This document shows, one piece after another, positions 12,685 through 23,903 of a stretch of DNA of 64,000 nt. The DNA lies in contig CP142452.1 of assembly GCA_038049695.1 (NCBI GenBank), forward strand, positions 74,095,501 to 74,159,500, read 5' to 3'. The stretch is from Cinnamomum chago. Taxonomy: Eukaryota > Streptophyta > Magnoliopsida > Laurales > Lauraceae. A model generated the notes under the pieces. The model was not told the origin of the DNA and made no database searches. It worked only from the letters and a program-made list of their open reading frames with translations. Each line of letters starts with the position of its first letter. The stretch's first letter is position 1. Made by a program: the position numbers and the translations under genes.

Positions 12685-13635
12685 CTGCATATCATGGCCA
12701 GCTGCAGTTTGGGGTTTATTGATGGGCCGGTTACTTGGACATCGGGGTGGGCAGTCGGCTTTAGATGGCATCCATGGCGTTGAATAGTTGAGAGCGAGCT
12801 TGGACCGTGCTAGTATTCCCAGGACAGGGAGCTTGGATCCCCCTGAAGCCGGACTTTTGGTATCAGTAGTCCGGATAGGATTGTTACTGGTACCCCGTGA
12901 GGTGGCTTGGACATCCACGAAGTCTCCCTCTTGTGCATTGTATTACATTGGTAGTGGTGATTGTCAGTATTGTTAGGATTCTTGTTTATGATTCTAATGG
13001 ATATTTACTCATGCTACATGGCTAGTATTGTTCCTTGTATTCCTACGATTTTGTACTTGTCATTACTCTTATACTTGATGCATGTTATGTTATAATTATA
13101 TCTTGCTTATCTATTGCTCAACATGTCGTTGACTCTGTTCCTTGGTGTGCAGACTCCTCAAGTGAGTACTACTACGAGGAGCAGGTCGGTGAGGAGATCC
13201 TCAACCAGTTGAGGAGGCACGGGAGTGGAGTGCCGATGACGTAGAGTAGCGTCATCATTACCAGGCACATTAAAGACTCACTTTGAGACAAACATTAGAT
13301 TTTATTTAATTCAATGATATTCTTCGTTGAACTTTTCTTTCACTGACTCTATGTTGTTTAATGGCCTTAGTTTCTGGGATGGCCATTGTAATTAAATTAA
13401 CTTCCTTTTTAGCTTTAACTGTTTCTTGCAACTTTAAATTTAATTGAGATTTATTATCCATTGTTGATATCAATGTTTGAATTCCGCTATTTGTTTTATG
13501 TTTTGAGGTTGAAATACATTATCCTCACAATGGACTTACGATCCTTGGGCCAAAAAGGGTAAAAAAATTTAATTGGCCCAAAATTTCACTCCCCGGATCC
13601 GGTTTATTCTTTGATCGGGTTCGGGGGACGTGACA
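10571..13635 (+). repeat. gypsy 3' LTR
   Basis: Begins TGTAAGGTCTGCG after a weak purine tract (atgtgagaga, 10561-10570) and ends GGGGGACGTGACA. A G homopolymer of about 14 bases lies at 11701-11714 and a TTA array at 12647-12684. The AGTTT target duplication follows. Confidence 0.95.
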
Positions 13636-13639
13636 AGTT

Positions 13640-14010
13640 TGTTAAGACGTGTTTTGTGCATGAGGATCAGCTTCAATGTTTGCCAAGGTGGAGATTTGTT
13701 AATTTGTATGGCTCACTATTAATTAGTAAGTCTTGGTTAATCGGGCTCCTGGATTGCCCGAGTTGTACTCTGATTAGAAGTAGGCCTATTATAGTAAGTC
13801 TACTGTGATTGGAAGTAAGGTTTGGGTGTAACGGGGTTTGAGGCTGATATTATAAATAGAGACTCAGAGTCTCTAGGATGTACACCTCTATTCTGATTGC
13901 ACAGTGATTCTCCTGTCTTCCACATGGACGAAGGTCAAAAGCCGAACCACGTAAATCTCTGTGTTCTTCTGTATGCGATTGATCTTTTCTCGTAGCTCTA
14001 GATTATAACA
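13640..14010 (+). repeat. copia-like LTR (family LTRx)
   Basis: A 371-bp block starts TGTTAAGACGTG and ends GATTATAACA, the TG...CA form of an LTR. A reverse-oriented, truncated copy at about 45440-45662 aligns through taagtcttggttaa and gctgatattataaa, which supports a repeat family. LRR coding sequence starts at the next base. The 5-bp flanks do not match as a target duplication, so this is not a simple solo LTR. Confidence 0.7.
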
Positions 14011-15761
14011 CAATTGAAGGTATTATCGCTCCGTCACAACCAGTTTTCTGGAAGGATTCCAACATCAATTTCTCATCGGAGGGAGTTGCAAGTCATGGAT
14101 TTTAAAAACAACACTATCGTCAGCAATCCCTGTTGAGACTTGAGACTCCGCAACATTTTAATTCTCTCGCTCAGCCAGAACAATTTAACAGGTGAAATCC
14201 CATATTCAATAAAGCAATTGGGTCAGTTGGAAATGCTTCAGTTAGATGCAAACTCGCTCTACGGCGAGATTCCACCATGGCTGTTTGAAATGGAGGCACT
14301 TGAAAGGCTGTAAGTTGGTGGGAACAAACTTGTTTGGAACAACAGTGTAAAGATTTCTCCCAACACCTCATTGTCTGGACTATCTTTGAGATCTTGTGGC
14401 ATTGTTGGGAAGTTCGCTGACTGGCTTTCAAGCCAAAAGGAACTCAATTTCTTGGACTTAAGCTATAACAGTCTAGATGGGACAATCCCTGAATGGCTTG
14501 GTGAGATGGAGATCGGAATTCTACTTCTCTCTGATAACAACCTCATGGGTTCTCTGCCGCCTTTTCTCTTTGAATCTCAAAAGCTATCGATCCTTGATCT
14601 TTCAAGGAACAACTTCTCCAGTGAACTGCGGAAAATTTAGGCAATGCGACTAATCTAATCATTCTTTTGTTGCAGAGGAACAGATTTATGGGCTGACTGC
14701 CAGAGTCCCTCTCAAGAATCCAAGGACTTCTCATGTTAAACTTGTCCATGAACATGTTTTCAGGGGATAGGTCTCATAGATTTGACATCAATGCGAGTCT
14801 TTCTTATCTGGATCTTTCTTTCAATGAATTTTATGGCGATGTTCCAATGAGCTTCGGGCGAAAGATAATTGTGCTTGCACTAGGCCAGAATAGTTTCTCT
14901 GGTAGTTTGCCTGAGAATCTGACTGAAATGAAATCCCTCGAACACATCGATGTCCATAGCAATCTAATCACAGGTGAATTTCCAGATTTTATCACCAAAC
15001 TATCGACTCTTCGTGCTCTAAACTTAAGGGACAATACCCTCAATGGATTGATCCCCGATGCTGCTCTATCAAACCTTACCGGACTTCGAATCCTCGATCT
15101 CTCTGGCAACCAACTTATTGGGAAGATCCCTCCAACATTTGGAAATCTCACTGGAATGATTCAAACCCCCAAAGGTCTTGCTCTCTACCCTGCTATAGAG
15201 GGTGTTGCATCAAGTCTCAGTGAAGTAATAGTGTATGTGAATAATGGTATGCTTGTGATTTGGAAAGGATCCATGCCAATTCTACCAAGTTCTATGATTT
15301 ATCTCTACTCTGTGTCAGATTTATCGAGAAACCGCTTGTCGGATCAAATTCCATCTTCATTAGGCAATCTTGAAGGACTGAAGATATTGAATATCTCTTA
15401 CAATGAAATCTCTGGTGAGATTCCATCAAGCATTGGGGATTTGAAGAACCTAGAGAGTATGGACTTGTCACATAACAGGCTATCAGGCCAATTGCCAGAA
15501 TCATTTGCGAGGCTCCAACAACTTTCTACATTGGATGTGAGCAACAATGAGCTGGTGGGTCAGATTCCGGAGGGCGGGCAAATGAATTTGATGAATGATC
15601 CGAATAGTTTTGCTAACAACAGTGGATTGTGTGGGGCACTGATTCAGGTCCCATGTCCAGGGACTTCACCGCCAGAGGTTTCTCCAGATTTGAGTGAGAA
15701 TGATGACAAGGAGGCATTACTGATGACAAGGAGGCATTGCTTTCATGGGAAATGGCAGTAG
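14011..15761 (+). pseudogene. LRR receptor-like protein (RLP) pseudogene, 3' half
   Basis: Plant-type extracellular leucine-rich repeats (LxxLxLxxNxLxGxIP) run from the first codon after the upstream LTR (LSLRHNQFSGRIP) to about 15580. They include the island-like region near 15150-15310 and the closing FANNSGLCG cap near 15610. RLPs are plasma-membrane receptors without a kinase that act with SOBIR1/BAK1-type partners. Stops interrupt at about 14131, 14311 and 14638; a 342-aa frame at 14733-15761 is open. A 20-bp tandem duplication at 15701-15720/15721-15740 shifts the frame and removes the acidic and transmembrane C-terminus; the old frame after it would read EALLSWEMAVVGYP. The 5' half is lost at the LTR junction. 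RLP46-like relatives are the closest I recall, with moderate certainty. Confidence 0.85.
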
Positions 15762-16974
15762 TTGGATATCCAATTTGATTCATATCGACATTGGTAGCTG
15801 CGTACTTTTGCCGGACTTTTCAGGTTAAGAACACCGGAGCGACGCCATCAATATAATCAATGCTGTCGGCAGCAAAAGTGAGGACTTCAAGTGGTATGTT
15901 CATTCATATTTTCCAGTGTTCATGAATTTTTTTCTCTAGAAGGGATGTATTAAGATCAAACTGCCTAGGTTGTGAGGCCTTGTTGATGTGAGGGCACATT
16001 TTGATGTACCCCCACTGGGAACGATTTGAATATGTTGGTTTGTTAATTGTTATGCATCAGGGTAGTGTGTAACTCAGAAACAGGCAAGGCCTGTTTGGCA
16101 TCATTCTGGAAATGTTTTTCTGGTTTCTAACTATTCTACTCAGATGAGCCTATGATAGTCCATTCAAAATCTTCTAGTAAAAAACCAAGTGATATGTATA
16201 ACCAAGTAAAGAGATCAGTTTGCGGATTCAATATTCTTTCATCTTTTACCATTGTCAATTCTAACACACCATATGGAAATAAAACAGACTATTATAGATA
16301 TATATATGTCATCCATTTGCCTATGGTGGCTTCACCCCTCAAAAAACCTAATTTTGCCTAGATGTATGGTGAATTGAAGTAAAGTAGGGTGAAGCATTAA
16401 ATCAAGCGAGAATAAAATATAAGGAGTTATGATGGTCATTTGTTTTTAGTGGCCTGATAAGGGAATCATTTTGGATTTGTGTGTAAAAAGAGAATTTTTT
16501 TTGTTATTTAGTGAAGATAGGAGGTTGCTTTTTTACTTCCTTTTGAGAAAGAGTTAGGGAATTTTAAAATTGTATACTTTTGATATGACCCCTTGTCTTT
16601 CCTTGTTCGGATAATGAAAGCTTTACCTCACTTCACCGTACATCCAAATACACCTGGCATTTGCCATAATTCACAAGAACATTATGTAGTCTTAGTACGA
16701 CATGAAGAGCAAACCCATGCCTTAAACCAACTAACCAACACCCAGTTAGGTCCATTTGATATTCTATCTTTGGTATAAGTTCCCTCCTCCCGATGACAGG
16801 TAGAGAGTAGGCATCAATGCAGGCTATCATTAAAACCCACTAAATACTCCACTTACCCTGAATTCCCTTTTAATTTGGAGGAAATGTTGGTTAAGGACAT
16901 GTAGTATGTCATACATCAACTCTTTTCACATTTTTAATTGCAAACTACCATTTGTTAATGTATGATTGTGTGAC
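15762..16974. other. intergenic, no gene recognised
   Basis: This is the 3' flank of the RLP pseudogene. It is AT-rich and contains only short open frames without family motifs. Confidence 0.45.
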
Positions 16975-17130
16975 GCTCCGGAGTCCCACATCAACTATAA
17001 AGAGGAAAGTAAATGGGGTTATATGTAAGAGCTTACACCCTTACCTTGCATGAGGCCTTTTGATGGGTTGAGGCCCATCGGAAGGAAAATTGTGAGGCTC
17101 ATGGGCCAAAGCGGATAATATCATGCATGC
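16975..17130 (+). promoter_or_regulatory. diverged USE/TATA repeat of the TRIM-LTR type
   Basis: AGTCCCACATC at 16982-16992 resembles the plant snRNA upstream sequence element. TATATG follows at about 17020. Further on come TGAGGCCTTTTG and GGCCAAAGCGGATAATATCAT-like blocks in the same order as in the TRIM LTR at 46031-46222. It is an older, more diverged member of that repeat family, not an snRNA gene: no U-snRNA sequence follows. Confidence 0.6.
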
Positions 17131-17980
17131 ATGAAGGGTGGGATGATTCCTTGCATTATTACTTGGGTTTTATGGAATAGGAGATGTAAGGTTTGTATGG
17201 AGGGGTTGAAAATGAGTGCTATGCAAGTATGGACCTCGGTGAAAATGTGGATTAAAAATGTGGTGGGTGAATTGAAAGTGCAGAGGCGTCCATGTGAGCA
17301 GGATCTGGAGTTGTTAACAGCTTTAAATCTGAGAATGCCGCAAAATATTGGCCGGACATGTCGATTAGTATAGTGGTCGAAACCGCCGCTGGGATGGATC
17401 AAGCTTAATTGTGATGGAAGTTGTCGCAATAATCCAGGGTCCTCGGGAGGTAGGGGCATATTGCGGGACATGGATGGAAGTTTTAAAGCATCCGGCTATG
17501 TAAAAGGCAATCTTTTGACGAGATTATTATTGAAAGTGATTCCGAGTTGGTAGTGGATTGGCTTCGGAAAGGTAAATGCACTCTATGGTATTTATGGGAC
17601 TATTGGAATGAGATTATTTCCGAAATGCAAGGAATGGATATTCGTATTCTCCATCAATTCCGAGAAGGGAATCAAGCGGCTGATGTTTTTGGCCAAACAA
17701 GGCGAGCAAGGAAGTAATATTATTTATGATGCTCTTCAACAGGTGCCAAGGTTCCTGAAGGGTGCTATTCGGATCAACAAGGTTGTTTTTGTTTTTGTTT
17801 TTGTTTTTACTAGGCTTGTTTAGATGGTTTTTTCCTTAGGCTTGTTTAGACTTCAGTTTTCTTATCTTTGGCCTATTTAGTGTACTGTTTTTGGTTTTTC
17901 TATTTGGTTTTGTTTTGTCTTGTGTTTGGGAGGTTTTTTTCTTCCTATTTGTAACTCCCTTGGTTTGTAACCAGGGTATT
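17131..17980 (+). pseudogene. LINE (L1-type) RNase H domain and 3' tail
   Basis: Frame pieces read WIKLNCDGSCRNNPGSSGG (about 17395-17455), ESDSELVVDWL (about 17530) and HQFREGNQAADVLAKQG-like residues (about 17650). These are the Asp/Glu-containing blocks of the RNase H domain at the end of plant L1 ORF2. Two frame changes are needed to join them. A T/G-rich 3' tail with repeated gtttttgttttt and aggcttgtttaga units follows to about 17980. The upstream RT is missing, which fits 5' truncation. Confidence 0.75.
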
Positions 17981-19060
17981 CCTCCGCCATAAGTGAGGGC
18001 TGATTAATAATCTTGGGACGGGGCCACTATTGGTACTGATGATTACTGTGACTAATTTGGTCACAAGGATAATAAGAGATAGATCCAATTTGATTGGATA
18101 TATTTATTCCAATAGATCTATGGATATAATTGATGGAGGGGCCTACTTGTAGTAATTGGGAAGTTTAGGGTCTTCTTGTAATTATTCCTAAGACTGAAGT
18201 GCAATTGCATTTAATTAGTGGACTTATTTGTAATTAATTGTGGGTTCGGAGTTCACATGAGATGTGGGGTTCAGATTCCTAGTTGGAACCAGATTCTAAG
18301 GAATCCCTAGTGGTCCCCACGCTAGCCCTAATAAGAGAAAGTTACTAATCTCATTAGAACTCTAAAAGAAAGGAGGAGTATGATACTTACTAAGAGTGGA
18401 AATGAGACTTCTAATCTTGGTTTAAGAGGAGGAGTGTCATAAACTATGAATAAGAGGTTAGGGTTAGAGATCTCTACACATAATAATCTCTCAAGTTCCT
18501 CTCTCTCTCTTCCTCCTCTCGTTACCTACTAGAGATCTAGGGTTTTCTTCTACTTACACAACACCAAAAACAGGAAATTGGAACGGAAAAGCGTTCCTAA
18601 TCCTTCCGTTCCTAATCCGTTAAACCGTTCCAAAAGCGTTCCAATTTCCGTTCCAATTTGGTACCAACCGTTCCTAATCCGTTAAAGCGTTCCAATTTCC
18701 TGTTTTTGGAACGGTTTAACGGATTAGGAACGGAAGGATTGGGAACGCTTTTCCGTTCCAATTTCCTGTTTTTGGTGTTGTGTTAGAGATCCCACAATTC
18801 TCCTATAGAAGTTCTCTAAGAGGGTCATAGCATAGAAGAACACAAAGGCAAGGGAGATAAAAAGTTTACGAAAAGAGTTTTCGTAGAGATCAAGTTCTCA
18901 ATTAGAGCACAACCAAGCTCCAAAGGTATAGATATATTATCTATTTGAATTAGTAGATCTAATTGTGTTTGTTGCTTCTTTATCTATCTTCTTGATGGAT
19001 GTTTCATCTCAATGCATGAGATTAGGGTTTTAGATCTTGGGCATGGGTTCTTGGCCTCAT
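17981..19060. other. LTR- or UTR-like non-coding block hosting a MITE
   Basis: A stretch without ORFs has ct-rich and aagttctct-type motifs and resembles an LTR plus leader, but no TG...CA pair with target duplication could be assigned. It hosts the hairpin MITE at 18557-18782. I could not name the family. Confidence 0.35.
18557..18782. mobile_element. 226-bp hairpin MITE with TTA target duplication
   Basis: It starts CACAACACCAAAAACAGG and ends with the reverse complement. Arms of about 80 bp differ at one position, which would still be a G:U pair in RNA. It is flanked by TTA at 18554-18556 and 18783-18785. The centre repeats blocks such as ccgttcctaatccgtt and gcgttccaattt. A 3-bp TTA duplication fits PIF/Harbinger elements, while the CAC start and 3-bp duplication also allow CACTA-type; the superfamily is open. 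Confidence 0.9.
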
Positions 19061-20665
19061 GGATAATTGATTCCTGCATCACGTGGGTCAAAAGCTTTGA
19101 ATACATATTCACAAGGCCCACCTACTTCCAACAGTATCAATAAGGTTCGTTTACTATCTTCACCATACATGTGGAAGTTGATCGTGATGATGGGACATAC
19201 CATCGATGAGACGTACCAAACAATTGAAGGAACTATCCATGAACCTACAGATGAACAATTGGGAAACAAACTTCAGCAACTGTGTATCTTATATCTATGA
19301 TGATACTCATCAAATCAATGATCTTGATCACTGAAACATGGTTCTGTCCCTTAAAAGAAACAAAAGTAGTAGGGTGCATTGAATTCTTTTTTATTTATTT
19401 TCAATGCAACTCACTTTTTCGTCATTTGATGTGATAATTTTTTTTACATGAAATAGAAAAAAAAAATGAGCTGATTTTCCTCCAAAAAGAGGATTTCAAT
19501 TTCCCATATTAGGGTAGAAATATAGAATTCTTCTCTCACAAAAATAAAATGGAGATTTTAGAGTGCAAAACCCTCATGATGTACAAGAGTCCAGAGTCTC
19601 TATTGTAACTCAACTGGTTAGGTCCATGTCAATTCATATCATCTATGGGGTATGGTGAGATCAAAAGATCTAATTATGGATCAAGGATGGGCTCCATGAG
19701 CATGAGCTGATGATGGTCATTATCCGTTTAAGGGCTCCAAAATTAAATGGTTTTATGCTACAGTAATAAAACCTTTAACTTTGAGGGCCTTAAACAGATA
19801 GTGATTATGATTGGATTGTGCACATGGGTTCTCTCCCCAATATTAAGTGAGTGATTGGCATGAATTGCGCGTTTTGGAAAATTATCGTGCAGTAGTGCCC
19901 AAATCTTGTAAACATTTTTCAAGAAACTTATTGTATTCTCTCCTTTCAATCTGGATAGAAATCTTCTCTACCATTTGTTGACTATTGTAAAAGCAACCCT
20001 CCAATTCTAATGGTCAAGAACGACATCCCTAAAGTTTTGCTCAATAATATTACAGCCTGAAGAATTTGAAGTTAGAGGGAGTTGAATGATTTAGGATGTT
20101 AGTGGAGCCAGTCAGGGCAAGCCAAAAGTTTCTCAGAGCAAGCCCATTTAGTCCTCAGGCCTAATATCAGGTTCAAATCCAAAACACTTGCTTGAGTTTA
20201 GGCCTGGGCGAAGCACATTTTCAGAATACACACAGTGCTGTTGTGCTATCTATAATATATATGTTGGGTCAGGCCAGGTCTTCAATCATATAAATTCAAG
20301 ATCCTGACCCCATTTGATTAATGGGCCTAAAAAGGAGTCCTGAGTCCAACCACGCGCCAATAAACATAACCCAAACTCAGCCCATTGAGACCCAGGCTTG
20401 GGTCAGGCCCATGTGGCCTACAATCCCGAAAGGCATGATAATGACCAAGTCAAAAGATTATCCATATTAATGGCCATTAAATGGGCAGTGGTTGGAATGT
20501 TGGATTGTCATATTGGATTTCATTTTCATCTTTTAATTTTAACCTTTCTCTTTTTTAAGGATCAAAGTGGAAGTCTTTAGTGATCATCACTTTCTCAATA
20601 TGTAATTTAGCAGGCTAATAGGTTGATGATCAATTCCTTCTTTTAAACATTAATTCTTTCCTTTT
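19061..20665. other. intergenic, no gene recognised
   Basis: Short frames (such as 19067-19300) have no motif I recognise. A dinucleotide-poor, AT-rich flank leads to the LecRK promoter. T runs lie at about 19437-19446. Confidence 0.4.
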
Positions 20666-20813
20666 AGTCTTTTTTTTTTTTTTTTGGAAAACCATAACAA
20701 AGATTTCATTAAAAGAAGGAAGAAAAGAATACATCAAAACTTAAAAAAAAAGATGAGTTGGAAGGTGCAAGAGAGAAGCACCAGCCACAACACCATTTAC
20801 AATACTTCTAGCT
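20666..20813 (-). mobile_element. LINE 3' end, 5'-truncated, next to the LecRK promoter
   Basis: A poly-T run (about 20670-20685) followed by aaccataacaaagatttcatt and gcaagagagaagcacca parallels the LINE 3' end at 41427-41530 (poly-T, gtaacgaaagatttcatt, gcaagagaaatgcacca). Homology to the second LecRK 5' flank starts just after it, at ctgggagtaaagaac. The insertion therefore lies about 130 bp upstream of the start codon, in copy 1 only. Confidence 0.7.
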
Positions 20814-20866
20814 CTGGGAGTAAAGAACAAAATTGACTTAAGACTCACTTCCAACCACACAACGTT

Positions 20867-20876
20867 ACATATATAG
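20867..20876 (+). promoter_or_regulatory. LecRK copy 1 TATA box
   Basis: acatatatag lies about 75 bp upstream of the ATG, within a block of about 130 bp (20814-20946) conserved in the second LecRK (32565-32698). Confidence 0.6.
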
Positions 20877-20946
20877 ACACAGAGATGAGCAATGATGAAG
20901 TATGTAATATGAAACTTGCCAGCTGAAAGAGAGTCAGGAGAGTCTA

Positions 20947-22920
20947 ATGAATTCACCTACAACGCTCTCCAAGATTCTACTGCTGTTTTCCTTTGCACTT
21001 GCAGCTTCCAGTGCCCATGAATTCACCTACAATGGATTCCATGACGCAAACTTGAGCCTGGATGGCACAGCACGGATCACACCAAGTGGTCTGTTGAAGC
21101 TTACCAACACTACAGCACAAACGAAGTGTCATGCTTTCTACCCCATTCCTATTCCCTTCAAGAATGCTTCCAATGGTAATGTTCTCACTTTCTCTACTAG
21201 TTTTGTCTTTGCAATGATCCCTGATTATCCCACCATTGGAATCTCGGGGCTAGCCTTTGCAGTTTCCCCTACAAATTTGCTGATCAACACCGCAGCTGCA
21301 CAGTATATGGGTCTCTTCAATCTCACCAATGATGGAAACTTGACAAACCATATTGTTGCTGTCGAGCTAGATGCATCTCAAAACATTGATTTGGGAGATA
21401 TTGATGATAACCATGTTGGGATTGACATCAACAGCATCAGGTCTCGCAATTCATCTCATGCAGCTTATTATGTGAATGAAATTGGAGGCTACAAGAACAT
21501 AAACCTTCAAAGTGGAGAAATGATTCAGGCTTGGGTAGATTACAATGGTATAGAAAACAAATTCAATGTAACCTTAGCCCCTGCCAACCTGCCTAAACCT
21601 GTTTATCCTCTCATATCAATAACTCTTGATCTTTCACCGATAATTAAAGACCATATGTATGTGGGCTTTTCTTCTTCTACTGGTCCACTTACAGCATCGA
21701 ATTATGTTTTAGGATGGAGCTTTAAGATGAATGGAGTTGCCAAATCACTTGATATCTCAAGTCTTCCTAAGCTTCCTCGCAGGGGGTCGAAAGGGAGATC
21801 GAAATTTCTAGTGATTGGGTTGCCTATAATTGTGGTAGCTTCTGTATTATCAATCACCTTTGGAGTTACATACATGGTGAGGAGACGGATCAAATTTGCT
21901 GAAGTACTCGAAGATTGGGAGATCGAATATAAGCCACACAGATTCTCATACAAGGATCTATTCATTGCAACCAAGGGCTTCAGGGACACTGAGATTTTGG
22001 GGATTGGAGGTTTTGGAAGTGTGTACAAAGGCATACTAGCAACTTCCAAAATCAAAATAGCTGTGAAGAGAGTCTCTCATGAATCAAGGCAAGGGACAAG
22101 AGAATTTATTGCAGAGGTTGTGAGCCTTGGCCGCCTCCGCCATCGCAACTTGGTAAAGCTATGTGGCTATTGCCGGCATAAAGGAGAGCTCCTCCTGGTC
22201 TATGATTACATGCCCAATGGGAGTCTTGACAAGTTCCTCTTCAATGAAGACAGAACTCTGGGTTGGGCTGAAAGGTTTCGAATAGTGAAAGGCGTAGCTT
22301 CAGGACTGGTCTATTTGCATGAGGAATGGGAGCAGGTGGTTGTTCACAGAGACATCAAAGCTAGCAATGTTTTATTAGACAGTGAGTTAAATGGGAGGTT
22401 AGGCGACTTTGGCCTTTCGAGGATGTATGATCATGGAACTGATCCTTATACTACCCATCTGGTAGGAACACTGGGCTATCTTGCACCTGAGCTTGCTAGA
22501 ACTGGCAAGGGAACTACAGCCACAGACACATTCGCTTTCGGGGTGTTTTTGCTCGAGGTCGCTTGTGGGAAGAGACCTATAGGCCAACATCAATCAGGGG
22601 AGGAGCTGATGTTAGTGGATTGGGTATCTGAATGTTGGAAGAGGGGGGAGATCCTAGAAGCCAAGGATCCAAAATTGGGAAGCGACTATGCAATTGAGGA
22701 AATGGAGCTGGTTTTGAAGCTAGGTCTGCTATGCTCACATCCCAAACCAGTGGCCAGGCCTACCATGCGGCAAGTTGCGCAGATGCTGGATGGTGATTAT
22801 AGTTTGCCTGAATTGTCATTGCAGTGTTTTGATATCAGTATTTTACCGGTGATGCAAATGGAATATACTTCAGGCCACTCGTCATCAGTAACAGAGTCAC
22901 TTCTCTCTGGAGGCCGTTGA
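20947..22920 (+). CDS. LECRK: L-type lectin receptor-like kinase, copy 1
   Basis: An intronless 657-aa receptor kinase. A signal peptide covers residues 1-23 (cut before HEFTYNGF). A legume-lectin domain covers about 24-262, with the metal-site region DIDDNHVGIDIN near 151-162 and several N-glycosylation sites. A transmembrane helix lies at about 287-310. The Ser/Thr kinase covers about 346-620: P-loop GIGGFGSVYKG at 352, Lys374 in IAVKR, HRD at 467-469 (an RD kinase), DFG at 487-489, and APEL. All catalytic residues are present. The family sits in the plasma membrane and takes part in pathogen and extracellular-ATP sensing and pollen development; the ligand here is unknown. The sequence is most like clade IV. 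The start follows a TATA box and is shared with copy 2. The C-tail lacks about nine residues found in copy 2. Confidence 0.95.
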   Translation: MNSPTTLSKILLLFSFALAASSAHEFTYNGFHDANLSLDGTARITPSGLLKLTNTTAQTKCHAFYPIPIPFKNASNGNVLTFSTSFVFAMIPDYPTIGISGLAFAVSPTNLLINTAAAQYMGLFNLTNDGNLTNHIVAVELDASQNIDLGDIDDNHVGIDINSIRSRNSSHAAYYVNEIGGYKNINLQSGEMIQAWVDYNGIENKFNVTLAPANLPKPVYPLISITLDLSPIIKDHMYVGFSSSTGPLTASNYVLGWSFKMNGVAKSLDISSLPKLPRRGSKGRSKFLVIGLPIIVVASVLSITFGVTYMVRRRIKFAEVLEDWEIEYKPHRFSYKDLFIATKGFRDTEILGIGGFGSVYKGILATSKIKIAVKRVSHESRQGTREFIAEVVSLGRLRHRNLVKLCGYCRHKGELLLVYDYMPNGSLDKFLFNEDRTLGWAERFRIVKGVASGLVYLHEEWEQVVVHRDIKASNVLLDSELNGRLGDFGLSRMYDHGTDPYTTHLVGTLGYLAPELARTGKGTTATDTFAFGVFLLEVACGKRPIGQHQSGEELMLVDWVSECWKRGEILEAKDPKLGSDYAIEEMELVLKLGLLCSHPKPVARPTMRQVAQMLDGDYSLPELSLQCFDISILPVMQMEYTSGHSSSVTESLLSGGR

Positions 22921-23665
22921 ATCACTCGTCACTCTTAATTAAAAGTTTGTTAGGATCTCTCTCTTTAGCTATCTGTGTCTAGTTTCATATTGCAGTTTGG
23001 AAAATGTCTGCTACAATCTCTGTTTCCTTGTGTTCCTTACATTTCCAAGTATTATATATTTCTTTCACAGTGATCTATGCAAGAGAAATACAAATCATAG
23101 GAATGAAAATGGCTCAACACTGATATTTGGATACTTCAAACTAGGCATTTTAACTGTATCTTGCTCTGTCCCATACTTCAATTTTTATTGGTTAAATTCA
23201 TGTCCATGCCATGGTATCCCTGCCATGCCATAGCTGGGCGTCATATCTTCAAACAACATGCAGGGTTGGATGTAGTAATTACAAGTTTGTTACTAAAATA
23301 TTCTCTAGTAAATTTACTAACTGCTTGTTAACACAGATTTAAGTCTATTTTTGGTATGTCAAGAGGTCTTTTTCTTGAGATGAAGAATGTCATGGGGTTG
23401 AATGAGTCTTTAAACCATAATCTTCTCCTGGCCCTTTGGCATTAATGTCAGGTCTGAATCCTTCTGTTTGATAAGCTTGATCCAAGCCCAACCTCTGTTG
23501 TAAGCGTGTCCATATCAATATGAAGCCGTCCCATGAATAATTAACAGGTATCAGTATCGTGATTTGTAAAAATCAATGACAAAAATCTTAGTAAAAAACA
23601 ATGACATCGTAAAATTTTAAGATTAAACGATTATCTGCCCTCATCCACTTGGTATTTGCAAAGCC
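22921..23665. other. LecRK 3' flank shared with copy 2
   Basis: Through about 23330 this region aligns with 34700-35140 (gatctctctcttta, atgaaaatggctcaacactga, cccatacttcaatttttat), so the duplication unit reaches about 400 bp past the stop codon. No gene lies in it. Confidence 0.7.
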
Positions 23666-23670
23666 CCATA

Positions 23671-23898
23671 TGTTATGTGTGGAGCCTGATTACACCTGGG
23701 TCAGACTGTTATGTGTGGTCCCTTTATATAACCCTAGCATAGCCACCAGAGATCTTATATCTTGTATTCTCATTTTCTGCCTTTAAGCATAGTGGAATCG
23801 GTGTGATCCGTGGATTACATAAATTTCAAGGGAACCACGTAAATCTGTGTTTCTTCTTTATGTGGTTGATTGCATCTTTTGATCTTTATTTCCTAACA
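23671..23898 (+). mobile_element. 228-bp solo LTR with CCATA target duplication
   Basis: It starts TGTTATGTGTGGAGCC and ends TTATTTCCTAACA. CCATA occurs immediately before (23666-23670) and immediately after (23899-23903). Inside are tttatataaccc (TATA-like) and gaaccacgtaaatctgtg, the latter shared with the LTR at 13640-14010, so the two are related copia-like LTRs. Confidence 0.88.
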
Positions 23899-23903
23899 CC
23901 ATA

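Larger units (their letters stand above)
2628..13635 (+). mobile_element. full-length Ty3/gypsy chromovirus (Tekay/Del-like), inactive
   Basis: An 11-kb LTR retrotransposon with direct 3.05-3.07-kb LTRs, flanked by 5-bp target duplications AGTTT at 2623-2627 and 13636-13640. The order is LTR, primer site, gag, protease, reverse transcriptase, RNase H, integrase, chromodomain, LTR; the integrase-after-RT order plus a C-terminal chromodomain marks a chromovirus. Many stop codons and at least three frame changes break the single polyprotein, so it cannot move by itself. The 3' LTR begins TG and ends CA. The 5' LTR begins TA, a point change in the terminal dinucleotide. It landed within or beside a copia-like LTR that resumes at 13640. 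Confidence 0.95.

Noticed and set aside
16982..17130. U-snRNA gene
   Set aside because: USE and TATA are present but no snRNA body or conserved 3' box follows; it matches the TRIM LTR family.
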